Below are positions 44,261 through 57,100 of a DNA stretch of 64,000 nt, in pieces. Each line of letters begins with the position of its first letter. The first letter of the stretch is position 1. The stretch lies in NCBI RefSeq assembly GCF_012489685.1, contig NC_080046.1:40449176-40513175 (forward strand). Direction: 5' to 3'. A program made the position numbers and the translations under genes. The DNA is from Lotus japonicus (taxonomy: Eukaryota > Streptophyta > Magnoliopsida > Fabales > Fabaceae). Under the pieces are notes generated by a model. The model saw only the letters and a list, made by a program, of their open reading frames with translations. It did no database searches and was not told the DNA's origin.

Positions 44261-47200
44261 TGTAAGACCCAAGTTTTTAAGCTTAGAATAAGTGGAAGAG
44301 ATTTCCATTTACGATTAGGCTTGATGTATCGTGAAAGGAAACCTGAACTAGAGTTTACCAAATGAAATAAATTTATGAAGGAGAAAGTTCAGGAAAAGTC
44401 AAAGGATTGTATCGAAGTCGATAAAAGTTATAGCACGATCGTTATACACTTAAACCTAGGTCAGAAACCCTAGTATATAGCTAGTTTTCACTTTTAGGCA
44501 CGATGGAAGTTAATTCCAAAAATCTTCAGAGAAATGTTAGAACTTCTCTTTTTACATATATCACAACCGTTTCGAGGCGAAACTCTAGGATCTACGAACG
44601 TCCGATTCCAATCATCGGAAGTTTGCCGAAACCGAAACCCTGGTATTTCAAAACCCGAGAATTTCTCGACAATGAAGACTTTTTCTATTCAGAGCTTCAA
44701 ATGAATATTCCACACGCGTACACCCATTTCTCTTGATGATTTCAATCTTTCTTCAGAAGGAAGTTTTCTATTCCGACATTCGATGCAAAAAGCAACTTAT
44801 CGGGTAAAATAGTTTTATACCGACTATGCATTAGTTGCCAAAAATACAAGGAGACCTCTTTATGGTTTTGGAATTCTTTTGCCAAAACATATCTATTAAT
44901 TCACGGAGAATGACGCCGGAAAAATCAGATTCGCGAAACTTTCATTTTCCCGCGAATTTCCATCTTCTATATATAGCAAAGAAAGGAAGAAAAACACAAA
45001 TTTTCCTCCATTTTTCTCTCCAAACCCGCGGCCAAGAACAAGGAAGAAGGAAGAAGAGTTTTTGTTCAATCCTTGCTTGATCGTCGATCAATCAGTTGCT
45101 ACTTCAAGGTTTCGAGGTATAGTCGCTAATCCTTACCTCTGATCGCTTTTTCCATAGCTTTTCTGTAGACTTTTCTGAGCTGATAGTTTATGGGTTTTTG
45201 CAAAACTATCCTGAATCTTTCATTTCTGATTCTAAACCTCTTCTTTATGTGCCCAAGATCACTTCTGCCGGATTAGATTTTCCGTTATGTCGCCGGAATT
45301 CCGTCGGAATCAAATTTAGCCTAAAATACCCATTTTTGGAGTTTTTGAGGTAAAGCTTCAACCTTTAGGCTAAAAACTATCGCCTTAGCTTAGTGCTAGT
45401 AGGATTAGTTGTTATAAACGTCGTTGGTGACGTCCCTGCAAAATTTGGTTTTTGGGATTTCAGTTTTGAAATTTCTAAGTTAAAAATCATGACCAAAATA
45501 CCCCTGCGACAGTTTTTGATCCGATAATTTTTCCGAGTTCAGAATAACCTTAGTTACGGCTAATGATAGAATAGGAACCAAGTTTGATCGAAGAAAAATC
45601 GAGTCTCCTAATTACCTAAAGTGGCCGAGCCTATAGGGGGAGGAGGAGGAAAATTTCCTTTTCCGAAAACTTGTCTTTCGCGCTAGATTATCGTACCTTA
45701 GAGTATAGATTACTTCGTGTAACCTTAGTGATGTATTGATAGCTTAGTTTCCGATAGATTCTGATAGTATTTATGTGGTTTTGCTCTAAAGGTGATTTTG
45801 AGGAATTTCCAGCGGAGCAAGGCTTTGATTGTGAAGGAACTTTAGGAGATAACTCTGGGGAACCTACAGGTGAGGGCATCTCACTGAATCTCTAGTTAAT
45901 GCTTAGGGTCGATGCTTTCGACATTGTTTACTGTTTATGCACTGGATTGTGTGTGATTGAAAAATGTTTTCTGAGGCTTCGGCTGACAATGTAGATGATG
46001 AATCTACTGAATGCTTTTGAGATTGACTTATATGCCAAGTGCTAATTGGGTAATTTAGGATGTGTGGTGCATGCCTTATATGCTAAGTGCTATGTGGTTA
46101 TTGCTTAAGATATTGACATATGACATGTTGATTGATTTTGATGAGTTAATTCTGCTTTTGCACTATAATCTGAGATTCTGAATCGTGAGAATAGCGGGCA
46201 AGTCATGCCGATTTTATTTTGAGAGTTTTGAGAAAGCTTGATAGGACGAATGAGATTCGGGCCTTGTTATGATGTTTATGGATCGAGACATTCTCTGGAG
46301 TCATTTGGGGATTAGGAGATCCCGAGAACTGATAGGATTTGCGATAAGACTAAAAGGATACTATTTTGTAAAGAAAACTCATAAGACATTAAACAACCTC
46401 TAAATTTTTAAGTAATGATAACAAACTCGAAAGGAAGCTTCGGATGCAAATCTTAGTTTTGGAAAACGAGAAGTGTCGTCGGATCCGAGGGTTGAGAAAG
46501 TTGAGAGGCTTCGAGTATGTAGATGTATTGGTGCTGTTGGAGCAGCGTTTGTTGTTGTGCTGTTGGAGCAGCTATGCTGTTGGGCTATCCTGGGGATAAG
46601 TCCGGGGAATTGATAGTTCCCGAGTATGTGATACTCTGGTGCTGTTGGAGCAGCTATGTGTTGTTGTGGAGTGTGTCTTTTGTCGCAGAATCGACTTTAC
46701 CTTAGGGTAAGCTTTTAGAGACTTTAATTTACCTAGAACACGTGGCGACGTGTCGAGTGAGGACGGAGACGTTGTTTGACTAATCATCCTGCATTCATGC
46801 AACATTAATGGGGTATTAACACAGGACGTACTCTGGACCTCGTCGGTTTCCAAAATGGTCATAAGACCCGGAATGCCGTGAAAGAGCGTTTATAGACGTC
46901 TCTTGTAGCAGACCGAAATGGCAGACCTACGGGTTTACTGCTGATCTGACTACCGCTGTCGTTGGAGTAAGAGGCACGCGGGCCGAAATGGTTCCACCGT
47001 GGCTGGTGTTAGGGCTGATCCGTTTGATGTCCATCCCTTTCCGGAATGCATGTGGTTGACTGGGTTAACCTGCATATCATATCATGCAACATGCATACTA
47101 ATTTAGTTGTCGAATGTGATTGTTATTTGTTAATCCTATTTGGAACATGTTAATAGTTACTATTGCTGTTATGTTCATTATGGAATATGTAACCCTAGGA

Positions 47201-47980
47201 TGTTATCCCTAGCTATAAGCCTAAGTGGCTATTCTATTATCTGTATCTATCGAGGTTATTATTTACATAATTCTTTGGAGTTGACCCTCGCGTCTTCTGT
47301 GTGTGCTTTGGCGGACAAACGCCCTTTGTCAGATGTCCACGACGGTCTAGATCATGATGGTTCACCCTTCGGGGGGAACTAGAGTTGAGATGCTGGAACA
47401 GGAGCGCATCGCGGTAGCGAGAGGAGGACGGATGGTGTACTTAGACTAGGTCGTTCTGAATTCAGATTCGGACGACGATCATGCTAGCATGTAGGTTTTA
47501 GTGCTGGTGTGAGCTCCTCGAGATGGGATTAGTGTAGGAGTAGAGTCTTAGCTCTGAACATCATTTGTTTTCTTTGGGGACAGGGTAGTTTCCTACCTAT
47601 AGCTTTTTGTGTGGTTTCTTTACGGGAATCACAGAGAGTTGGTTGGACTTAGGAGGTCTTATTTTCAGGTCATTGGGTCAGCTGATTCTCAGTTTTGAGG
47701 GATGGTGTTGCGGGCACTTCACCCTTTTCATTTGGTTTGTATATATTGCCTACGGGCGCTACTCTTCTATTACCCGTCACTGGAGGTTTACTCGTGACGA
47801 AGTTGCTACTTACAGCGGGGGCTGTTATATATTTTGTATATTAGTTTTATTGCTTTTCGCATTTGGGTTTTATCCATTTCAGTCTTGTCTTAGTTATTAT
47901 CGAAAAAAAATATTCACGTTTTTCCGCATTAAGTTTACTTTTGGTTACTAAAGTGACGCCACCGAAATCGGGGTGTTACA
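44261..47980 (+). repeat. Element A 3' LTR
   Basis: 3720 bp, the same length as the 5' LTR. TATA motif at 44968-44976. Followed by ATTTT and then the continuing LTR of element C. Confidence 0.97.
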
Positions 47981-48889
47981 ATTTTGCCTAGAACGAATTA
48001 TGTGATGTATCATATGCTTAAGGATGATTATTTTGATGATTAACATGATGAGTTTGCTGCTGTATGTTGGCCTAGAGAATGGCCAAAATGTTTTAAGAAT
48101 AAACAAAGAAGCCTAGAGCATATGGTGCTCTCGGCTACACCCAAAACAAGGGTTTTGGTGGATTTTTCTTTAGTTTTTGATGCTGTTGATTGTGGCTGAT
48201 TGCTACTGGAATTTGTACCAAATTTGTGATGTTTGTATGATGACATGATCAATATGTTAATGCTTATCAAATGACCCCATGCCATAGGTATGAATTCCAT
48301 GATTTTTCACTAGATTTTGACTAGATTTTCACATGATTTAGCATGAAAGATGATGTATGTTCAGTTCTGGAATTTTGTGAGAATATGCTTGATAATGTTG
48401 GCTGGACATTGGCTTGTGAAGTTGGAATGGAAGAAAGGAAGAGTTTTGAAAACCCTTGAGCCCTTTAGGGTTCGGCCGAGCCACTTTTGTGGTTGTCGGC
48501 GAGTTTTCTTTCTTCTTATTCATGCACAAGTTTATGTGATAGCTTGGTTGATGAGTTTTCCATGATTTAAGTATTGGTATGCATGAGAATATGTCTATGT
48601 GTTTTGGTATAGCTTATACGTTGCCTGATTTGGATATTGCCAAAAGGTCGCTCATCCAGCTGTAATTCCTTTTGGTGCTGTGATTATTTCTGTCGTTTAT
48701 GTTTCATTATTCGAAGTTATAATTGTTAAGACTCTAGGTTGACTTAGTATAGCCTTGAACAAAGAGAAATGAGAACTTAATCGCTTGCAAGTAAAATGTG
48801 ATGTAATTGGAACATAGGTCTAGTGATGACTATGGACCATGAGAACGATGGTACCGTTAGAGACAAACAGTTACTTGCACGCGAGGGTG

Positions 48890-49010
48890 TTTGTGGGTTG
48901 TACTGTGTGTCCCCACGTGATGAGGTTGACTGCGGTCTCCTCGAGATTTATGGGTTGTACTGTGTGTCCCCATGTGACTTGGGTTGTACTGAGTTTCCCC
49001 TTGTGATTGT
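48890..49010. repeat. GGGTTGTACTGTGTGTCCCC repeats in LTR of element C
   Basis: Three imperfect copies near 48896, 48954 and 48980. Each begins GGG and ends CCC, so each can close a short stem. A run of 12 G follows at 49213-49224. Confidence 0.75.
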
Positions 49011-49151
49011 TCATCTGCGGATGATCGTGATTTGGCCATGGTGTTGAGGTGGTTGTGTGAATGGTGAGGACGTTATTCTAACTGAACTTAGGTGACTAAC
49101 TGAGATGAGACTCAAAGATTTTCCATGTAAATCTTATTATCTATGTGATAT

Positions 49152-49604
49152 ATGATCTTGCTATATGTGAACATGAGATCTGACCCTTGCAATGTTTGTT
49201 ATGTGTTATTCTGGGGGGGGGGGGTCCAGATGGTGAAGATCAAAAGCGCGGTGACTTCATGGACGATCGATCTCCCTGATCAGGGGACGGAAAACGCCTG
49301 GCAGACCGACTCTAGCCAGGTACGTCGGCAGTGCTACGATCACTGGACGAGACCGACATGGGAACATCATCGAGACTCAGAAGATGGAATGGGGCAAGGT
49401 CAAGATGCCCTTTGCACCATGCCCTTTCTGCGCCCAGGTGATGAGGGTTCCAGCTCGAACTCTCCACAGTTGGCTGATGCAGAGGAGGATACTTCACGAG
49501 CGCATGAGGTACCAGCCTGGTGGGGGCGTATTGGTGACTTTCCAGTCCCGCCTCTAGAGTCACTTCCAGATCCGGATGCCGCTGCTCCAATGAAGAAGCG
49601 TTAG
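49152..49604 (+). other. GC-rich open stretch in LTR of element C, coding status unclear
   Basis: A 150-codon open frame in otherwise AT-rich LTR. The frame crosses a 12-G run, so it may be an artefact. In a neighbouring frame the DNA gives ATITGRDRHGNIIE (about 49340), faintly like ATYTGR..EDRVDRFGRLTE of the leader ORF in solo LTR F. The lineages are distant, so this is a hint only. Confidence 0.25.
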
Positions 49605-50441
49605 AGACTCTAAGGGTGGCTCGAGGAGTGACTGATGTTTGTCTTGTTGGGGGTCGAGTCACACGTAGTTCTGAACTATCATTTATTTGTTTCATTTTCA
49701 GAGATTATGAGTGTATTTTGGTTTAGGGCTTTTGTAAGGCCCAAGTTTTTTTAAGCTTATGCTAAGTGAATAAACTTCTTATTCACGATTAGGGTTGATG
49801 TAATGTGAAGGGAAACCTGAACGAAAGTTTATTAAATGAAATATATTTATGAAGGAGAAAGTTCAGGAAAAGTTCAAGGATTGCATTATGATCGATAAAA
49901 GTTATAGCACGATCGTTACACGCTTAAACCTAGGTCAGAAACCCTAGTATATAGCTAATTTTCACTTTTAGGCACGCTGGCAGTTAATTCCAAAAATCTT
50001 CAGAGAAATGTTAGAACTTCTCTTTTTCCATATATCACCATCATTTCGAGGCGAAACTCTAGGATCTACGAACGTCCGATACCAATCATCGGAAGTTTGC
50101 CGAGAACGAAACCCTGGTTTTTCAAAACCCTAGAATTTCTCGACAATGAAGACTTTTTCTATCCAGAGCTTCAAATGAATATTCTACACGCGTACACCCA
50201 TTTCTCTTGATGATTTCAATCTTTCTTCAGAAGGAAGTTTTCTATTCCGACGTTCGATGCAAAAAGCAACTTATCGGGTAAAATAGTTTTATACCGACTA
50301 TGCTTTAGTTGCCAAAAATACAAAGAGACCTCATTTTAGTTTTGGAATTCTTTCGCCAAAACATATCTATTAATTCACGGAGAATGACGCCGGAAAAATC
50401 AGATTCGCGAAACTTTCATTTTCCCGCGAATTTCCAACCTT

Positions 50442-50450
50442 TATATATAG
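50442..50450 (+). promoter_or_regulatory. TATA box of element D LTR
   Basis: TATATATAG at the same position as in A. Solo LTR F lies about 260 bases downstream. Confidence 0.55.
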
Positions 50451-51196
50451 CAAAGAAAGGAAGAAAAACTCAAATTTTCCTCCATTTTCTCTCCTCAAAC
50501 CCGCGGCCAAGAACAAGGAAGAAGGAAGAAGAATTTTGTTCATCGCTTTCTTGATCGTTGATCCGTTAGTTGCTACTTCAAGGCTTCGAGGTATAGTCGC
50601 TAATCCTTACCTCTGATCGCTTTTTCCATAGCTTTTCTGTAGAGTTTTCTGAGCGGATAGTTTATGGGTTTTTGCAAAACTATCCTGAATCTTTCATTTC
50701 TGATTCTAAACCTGTAACACCCCGATTTCGGTGGCGTCACTTTAGTAACCAAAAGAAAATACTTTAAGCGGAAAAACGTGAATTATTTTTTTTTCGACAA
50801 TATAACTAAAGACAGAAAGCAATAAAACTCCCCAACAAAAGATAAAAGGAACTACTATACAACTATATATACATGCCTCGCTAAACACTACCACGTCACG
50901 AGTAACCTCCAGTGACGGGTGACAGAAAAGAGTAACGCCCGAAGGCAATATGTACAGTCCAAGATAAAGATACTGTGTCCGCAACACTAAACTACAAAAT
51001 CTGAGAGCAAGTTGGCCCAGCGGCCTAAGAAAAGACCCCCTAAATCCAACCAGCTCTCTGTGATCTCCATAGGAAACCACACAAAAGCTACCGGTAGGAA
51101 AACTACCCTGTCCCCAAAAACGGAAGCATGACGGTCAGAGCATCGACACTACTCCTACACTATCCCTACCCGAGGAGCCCACACTAGCACTCGATC

Positions 51197-51748
51197 CTAC
51201 ACGCTAGCGCGGTCGTCATCCGAATCTGCATCCAGGACGACTAGGTCGACGTACTCAACACTGCCCTCTCTGTCCACCCTAATGCGCTCCTGCACTGGAC
51301 TCTCGGGCTCGGGGCCCGGAACGAGATCCGCGACGACAGCAGCAGCAGTAGACGGACTAGACTCCGTCGAAGCCCCACCTACTGGCACCTCCTCAGAGGG
51401 GTCCTCATCATCTGAAGGGGATGGTGGCGGTGGAGGTACTCCCAAGCCGGGTCCACAGTGTACTCCTGGAGGCAGGTTGAAGCTCACTATGTGCCTCCTC
51501 ATCACTCCCTCCGTCAAGCGTCCAAATCGGTCGACACGGTCCTCCATGATCCGACCGGTGTAGGTCGCACGGTGGCCCTCGGGATCGACCACCCATGCAC
51601 CTGGGTCGTCTTGGTCAAGCATCTCGTACCTGGTCCCCCCCGACGGGCTGACCATGGTAAACCAATCCCCCATACTCATCTGACAAATGGCGTAGTCCGC
51701 CCAAACACACACAGCAGACGCGAGGGTCAACTCCAAAGAATTATATAA
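51197..51748 (-). CDS. Leader ORF in solo LTR F, unknown conserved protein
   Basis: Minus-strand frame open from 51748 to its stop at 51197. The first ATG is at 51679 (MSMGDWFTMV), giving 160 residues; upstream codons (ELTLASAVCVWAD) are also open and conserved at DNA level in other LTRs. Parts: a compact N-terminal region (SPSGGTRYEMLDQDDPGAWV, then GHRATYTGR, MEDRVDRFGRLTEG and SFNLPPG), a Pro/Ser/Glu-rich acidic middle, and a tail EYVDLVVLDADSDDDRAS. No signal peptide, membrane segment or known fold recognised. It is GC-rich inside AT-rich LTR and lies about 2.4 kb downstream of the TATA box, near the primer-binding-site end. A conserved counterpart is in B; deleted relics are in A, D and LTR-1. 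Confidence 0.5.
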   Translation of the reverse strand, partial: LYNSLELTLASAVCVWADYAICQMSMGDWFTMVSPSGGTRYEMLDQDDPGAWVVDPEGHRATYTGRIMEDRVDRFGRLTEGVMRRHIVSFNLPPGVHCGPGLGVPPPPPSPSDDEDPSEEVPVGGASTESSPSTAAAVVADLVPGPEPESPVQERIRVDREGSVEYVDLVVLDADSDDDRASV

Positions 51749-52369
51749 TTAATAAAACCAGATATAATTATAGGATAATAAATACTCGCCTCTCAGGCTT
51801 ATAAGTTTTGGGGTAGCTTCCTAGGGTTGCATGTATCACAATGAATATAAAGAGCCATAACAACAAGTAGCATGCCTCAAAAATAGGATAAACAGTTACC
51901 AATCACACTCAGCAACTAAGTCAGCATGTATGTTGCATGAAATGCAATGCTGGGTAACAAAATGCATTCCGGAAGAAGGATGGACATCAACGAGGCGGCC
52001 CTAACACCAGCCACGGTGGGTACCTTCCTGCTCGCGTGTCTCTTACACCACACAAAAGTAGTCAGATCAGCAGTGAACCCGTAGGTCTGCCATTCCGTCT
52101 GCTACTGAGGACCACCGTAGTGTCCTAAATATGGAAATCCGGGTCTTATGACCATTTTGGAATCCACCGAGGTCCGGTATCACGCCGTGTATTAACCTCA
52201 AAATGAGTGCATGAATGCAAGTGATTAGCCAAACAACGTCTCCGACCTCACCCGACACGTCGCCACGTGTTCTAGATAACTTAAAGTCTCTAAAAGAATA
52301 CCCTAAGGTAAATGTCGATTCTGCGACAAAATACAATTAATCATAAACAAAAGAGTGCAACCACTCACG

Positions 52370-52650
52370 ACAACTCTTCGAGTCATCAATGCTCTCACGA
52401 AGTCTCTCGCTTCTGTGGAGTCTCACACATTCACAAAGTCTCACGCTTCAGTGAAGTTTTATGCTTTCACAAGGTCTCACGCCTCAGTGAATTTACACAC
52501 TTGCACGAAGTCTCACGCTTCAATGAAGTTTCATGCTGTTCACGAGGTCTCACGCCTCAGTGAAGATCCATGCTTTCCACAAGGTCTCACGCCTCAGTGG
52601 AGTATCACGCATTCACAAGGTCTCACACCTCCGTGAAGCTTCTCGGCTCA
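52370..52650. repeat. TCTCACGCYTCAGTGAAG tandem repeats
   Basis: About nine imperfect copies of a 30-bp motif alternating CTTTCACAAGGTCTCACGC and CTCAGTGAA. The CTTCA/TGAAG ends pair. Occupies the same LTR zone as the minisatellites of A, B, D and E. Confidence 0.85.
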
Positions 52651-54179
52651 TCCCTTGGATGGCTAAACAAACTGCTCCCAGAGCGAATGAGTATCAACAT
52701 ACCCAAAACTCGAAATCTTCCCAACACTTGGATCCGACGACACTTCTCGTTTTCCAAAACTAAACTTCAATCCAAAGCTTGCATCCGAGATTGTTATCTT
52801 TATTTAAAGGTTTAGAGGTTGTTTAATATCTTATGAATTTTCTTTATAAAAATAGCTCTTTTTAGTCTTATCGTATTCCCTATGAGTTTCAAAGTTCCCA
52901 TAAACCCAAGTAATTCCCTGAGAAGGTCTCGATCCATTGGAGCATGACAAGGTCCGAACTCCGTTCGTCCTTTTAAAACTCTCTCAAAATCTCATAAAAA
53001 TTCGGCATGACCTGCCCGTAAACCTCACTCTTCAGAATCTCAGGTACAAGTGGAATAGCATAAATAAAACAGCTCAGTCAAAAGCATAAACAGCATATTC
53101 CAACACATCCTAAGTTAACCATGTAGCACATAGCATGTGAATCATTTAGCACACAATATCATGGCCTCAAGTACTCAACAAGGTCGGCCGAAGCCTCAGA
53201 GAACAATTCAGACATTTAGCAATTAAGTGCATAACACATAGATCAAGTCGAACTTGTCGACACCTAAAGCATTATCTAGTAATTCAGAGAGTAACCCTCA
53301 CCGGTGGGTCTTCCAGCTTCTTCCTCAAGATGTTCTCCAAACTCTTCTCCTTGATTTCTTGGAATCTCCTCAAACGAACCTTAAGCAAAAATCACAGAAA
53401 TCAACACCAAGAGTCAGAAACTCAGCAATCAAAGAGTCCTAGGGTTACACAGTACACTACTACCTCCTTGGTACGACAATCTAACGCGTTAAGACAAGTT
53501 TTCGAAAAATCGGATTCTCCTCCCCCCTTGATATAGCTCTCGGCCACTTTCCTTAATTGGGAGGGTCGATTTTTCTTCGATCAAACTTGGTTCCTAGGTT
53601 AACATAAGCCGTAACTAAGACGGTTCTAGGCTCGGAAAAATTTTCGGATCGAAAACTGATATAGGGGCAGTTTGGTCATTATTTTTAGCTCAGAATTTCA
53701 AAATTGGATTTTTGAAAAACAAATTGGATGGGGGCGTCCCCAACGACGTTTATGACGACAAATCCTACTAGCACTAAGCCAAGTCGATAGATTAGAGCGT
53801 AAAGGTTGCGACTTTGCCGAAAAATGGGTATTTAGGGTAGAAATTGATCCCGGCGGCATTTCGTCGACATTTGACAAAATCTAATCCGCAGAACACGCTC
53901 AGGAGCATGCAGGGAAGAAGTTTAGACGCTGAAATCAGCTGATTTGAACAGTTTTTCAAAAACCTCAAAATTTTGAACTCAGAAAGTCGCAGGAGAAATG
54001 GACAGAAACGACGATTCGAAGGAGAGTATAGATTACCTACCTCGAGGTCTTCGATTAGTGACGAACGGTGAAGCAAACGGGCAAGAAACGACGAAGATCC
54101 GGATCTCTCTCTCTCTCTAGGAACTCGCGGTTTTGGGGGTGGGGGAAAATGGGTTTTTCTCAAAAATCTAATTTTCAGG

Positions 54180-54188
54180 CTATTTATA
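54180..54188 (-). promoter_or_regulatory. TATA box of solo LTR F
   Basis: TATAAATAG on the minus strand, about 680 bases from the LTR start, equivalent to B and E. Confidence 0.55.
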
Positions 54189-57100
54189 GGTTTTGGAAAA
54201 AACGGAAAAATGATTTTTTTGCGATTCCGATTTTTCCTGCGTGTTCCTCTGCGCATTCTAAGATAGGTTCTGGCGACAGAATTCCAGAACTCAAAATAGG
54301 ATTCTTGGAATTAAACCAGAAGATCCAAAATCGGCATAAGTCGGTGTAAGTCGGTTTATCCCGAAAAACTACTTTTTGCAGTGATCGTCGGATGAGAAAA
54401 CTTCCTTCTGAAGAAAGATTAGGAATGATGAGAGAAGTAGGAGAACGCGGGTGGAATCTTCATTTGAGTTTCCGGATAGAAAAAGTCTTCATCGTCTGTC
54501 GATCTTAGGTTTTTCGAACTATCAGGGATTCCGTTTCGGCAAACTTCCGAGAATTGGAATTTGACGTTCGTACTATCCAGGATTCCGCATCGAAATAGTT
54601 GTTTAAGGACGGAAAAGAGAAGTTCTAACATTTCTCTGAGGATTTTTGGAATTAGTTTCCATCGTGTCCTAAAGCGTAAATTAACTATTCACTAATACCT
54701 TCGACCTAGGATTAAGCGTATGTTAGTCGTGCTATAACTCTTTCGGTTTTTTTTTGATACATTCTTGGACTTTTCCTGAACCTCTTTCCTTCCCAAATTT
54801 ATCTTAATCAAATAACTTTTTTATTTTATTCACTTATCCAAAGCGTTAAAACTTGGGCCTTACAAAACCTCTTCCTTATGTGCCCAAGATCACTTCTGCC
54901 GGATTAGATTTTCCGTTATGTCGCCGGAAATCCGCCGGAATCAATTTTAGCCTTAAATACCCATTTTTGGAGTTTTTGAGGTAAAGCTTCTACCTTTAGG
55001 CTAAAAACTATCGCCTTAGCTTAGTGTTAGTAGGATTAGTTATCATAAACGTCGTTAGTAACGTCCCTGCAAAATTTGGTTTTTGGGATTTCAGTTTTGA
55101 AAATCCTAAGTTAAAAATCATGACCAAAATACCCCTGCGACAGTTTTTGATCCGATAATTTTTCCGTGTTCAGAATACCCTTAGTTACGGCTTATGAAAG
55201 CATAGGAACCAAGTTTGATCGAAGAAAAATCGAGCCTCATAATTGCACAAAGTGGCCGAGCCCTATTAGGGGGGAGGAGGAAAATTTCCTTTTCCGAAAA
55301 CTTGTCTTTCGCGCTAGTTTATCGTACCTTAGGGTATAGATTACTTCGAGTAACCTTAGTAAGTCTTGATAGCTTAGTTTTCGATAGATTCTGATAGTAT
55401 TTCTGTGGTTTTGCTTTAAAGGAACTTTTGAGGAATTTCCTGAGGAGCAACGCTTTGCTTGTGAGGAAGAGTTTGAAGTTCACCCTGGAGAATCTACAGG
55501 TGAGGGCTTCTCACTGAATCTCTAGTTAATGCTTAGGGTCGATGTTTTCGACATTGTTTACTGTTTATGCACTGGATTGTGTGTGATTGGAAAATGTTTT
55601 CTGAGGCTTCGGCTGACAATGTAGATGATGAATCTACTGAATGCTTTTGAGATTGAATCTTCATGCTAAGTGCTAATTGGGTAATTTAGGATGTGTGGTG
55701 CATGCCTTATATGCTAAGTGCTATGTGGTTATTGCTTAATATATTGATATATGACATGTTGATTGATTGTGCTGAGTTATTTATACTTATGCAATGAAAT
55801 CTGAGCTTCTGAACGGTGAGAATAGCGGGCAGGTCATGCCGATTTTATTTTGAGAGTTTTGAGAAAGCTTGATAGGACGAATGAGATTCGGGCCTTGTTA
55901 GGATGTTTATGGATCGAGACATTCTCTGGAGTCATTTGGGGATTAGGAGATCCCGAGAACTTATAGGATTTGCGATAAGACTAAAAAGGATATTATTTTG
56001 AAAAGAAAACTCATAAGACATTAAACAACCTCTAAATCTTTAAATAAAGATAATAAACTCGAAAGGAAGCTTCGGTTGCAAATCTTAGTTTTGGAAAACG
56101 AGAAGTGTCGTCGGATCCGAGTGTTGAGAAAATTGAGAGGCGTTGAGTATGTGTTGTTGTTGTGCTGTTGGAGCAGCGGTTGTTGTTGTGCTGTTGGAGC
56201 AGCTATGTTGTTGGGCTATCCTGGGGATAAGTCCGGGAAACCGTTAGTTTCCGAGAGTGTGATACTCTGTGCTCGTTGAGCAGTTGTGACCATCAGATTG
56301 AGATGAGTCAGATGATTTGGAGATCATCGTGGATTATGTGTTGTCGTGAAGAAGTGTCTTTTGTCGCAGAATCGACTTTACCTTAGGGTAAGCTTTTAGA
56401 GACTTTAATTTACCTAGAACACGTGGCGACGTGTCGAGTGAGATTCGGAGACGTTGTTTGTCTAATCATCCTGCATTCATGCAACATTAATGAGGTATTA
56501 ACACAGGACGTACTCTGGACCTCGTCGGATTCCAAAATGGTCATAAGACCCGGATTTCCGTGAAAGAGCGTCTGTAGACGTCTCTTGTAGCAGACCGAAA
56601 TGGCAGACCTACGGGTTACGCCTGATCTGACTACCGCTGTCGTTGGAGTAAGAGGCACGCGGGCCGAAATGGTCCCACCGTGGCTGGTGCTAGGGCTGAT
56701 CCGTTGATGTCCATCCGTTCCGGATTGCATATTGGTTGACTGGGTTAACCTGCATACATATCATGCAACATGCATACTAATTTAGTTGTTGAGTGTGATT
56801 GGTAATTGTTAAACCTATTTGGAACATGCTATCTGCTATTATTGCGTTTATGTTATTATGGAACATGCAACCCTAGGAATAATATCCCTAGCTATAAGCC
56901 TAAGTGGCTATTCTATTATCTGTATCTATCGATGTTATTATTTACATAATTCTTTGGAGTTGACCCTCGCGTCTTCTGTGTGTGCTTTGGCGGACAAACG
57001 CCCTTTGTCAGATGTCCACGACGGTCTAGATCATGATGGTTCACCCTTCGGGGGGAACTAGAGTTGAGATGCTGGAACAGGAGCGCATCGCGGTAGCGAG

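Larger units (their letters stand above)
37765..47980 (+). mobile_element. Element A: full-length, young, non-autonomous Tekay-type element
   Basis: 10,216 bp with two 3720-bp LTRs (37765-41484 and 44261-47980) that differ at only about a dozen bases by eye (for example CCATATA/ACATATA near 38070/44555), and a perfect ATTTT duplication. The interior is only 2.8 kb: primer-binding site, capsid-less gag, filler, chromodomain remnant, polypurine tract. No protease, RT, RNase H or integrase is encoded, so its recent insertion must have used enzymes from another element. It sits in the 3' LTR of element C. Confidence 0.97.
36816..49732 (+). mobile_element. Element C 3' LTR, interrupted by element A
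   Basis: The LTR starts TGTAAGGCCC at 36816 after the polypurine tract. It runs to 37764, is interrupted by element A, and resumes at 47981. Its end is not identified: element D begins at 49733, either just after it or inside it. The visible LTR sequence totals about 2.7 kb. It has a GA-rich tract (37340-37460), a GGGTTGTACTGTGTGTCCCC repeat (48890-49010) and a GC-rich stretch near 49230-49610. This family differs from A/B/D/F except for the first bases. Confidence 0.75.
50713..54864 (-). mobile_element. Solo LTR F (Tekay-type, 4.15 kb)
   Basis: 4152 bp, TGTAACACCC to GGGCCTTACA on the plus strand, flanked by a perfect AAACC duplication (50708-50712 and 54865-54869). It has no interior. The longest LTR in the window, because it alone keeps the complete GC-rich leader ORF (51197-51748). 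It also has a TATA motif at 54180 and tandem TCACGCTTCAGTGAAG-type repeats at 52370-52650. Confidence 0.95.

Noticed and set aside
44503..44736. 77-codon ORF near the LTR start (also 38007-38225 and, on the minus strand, 3001-3234)
   Set aside because: It lies upstream of the TATA box in all LTRs; similarity is only that of the LTR DNA and the frame is broken in D and F.
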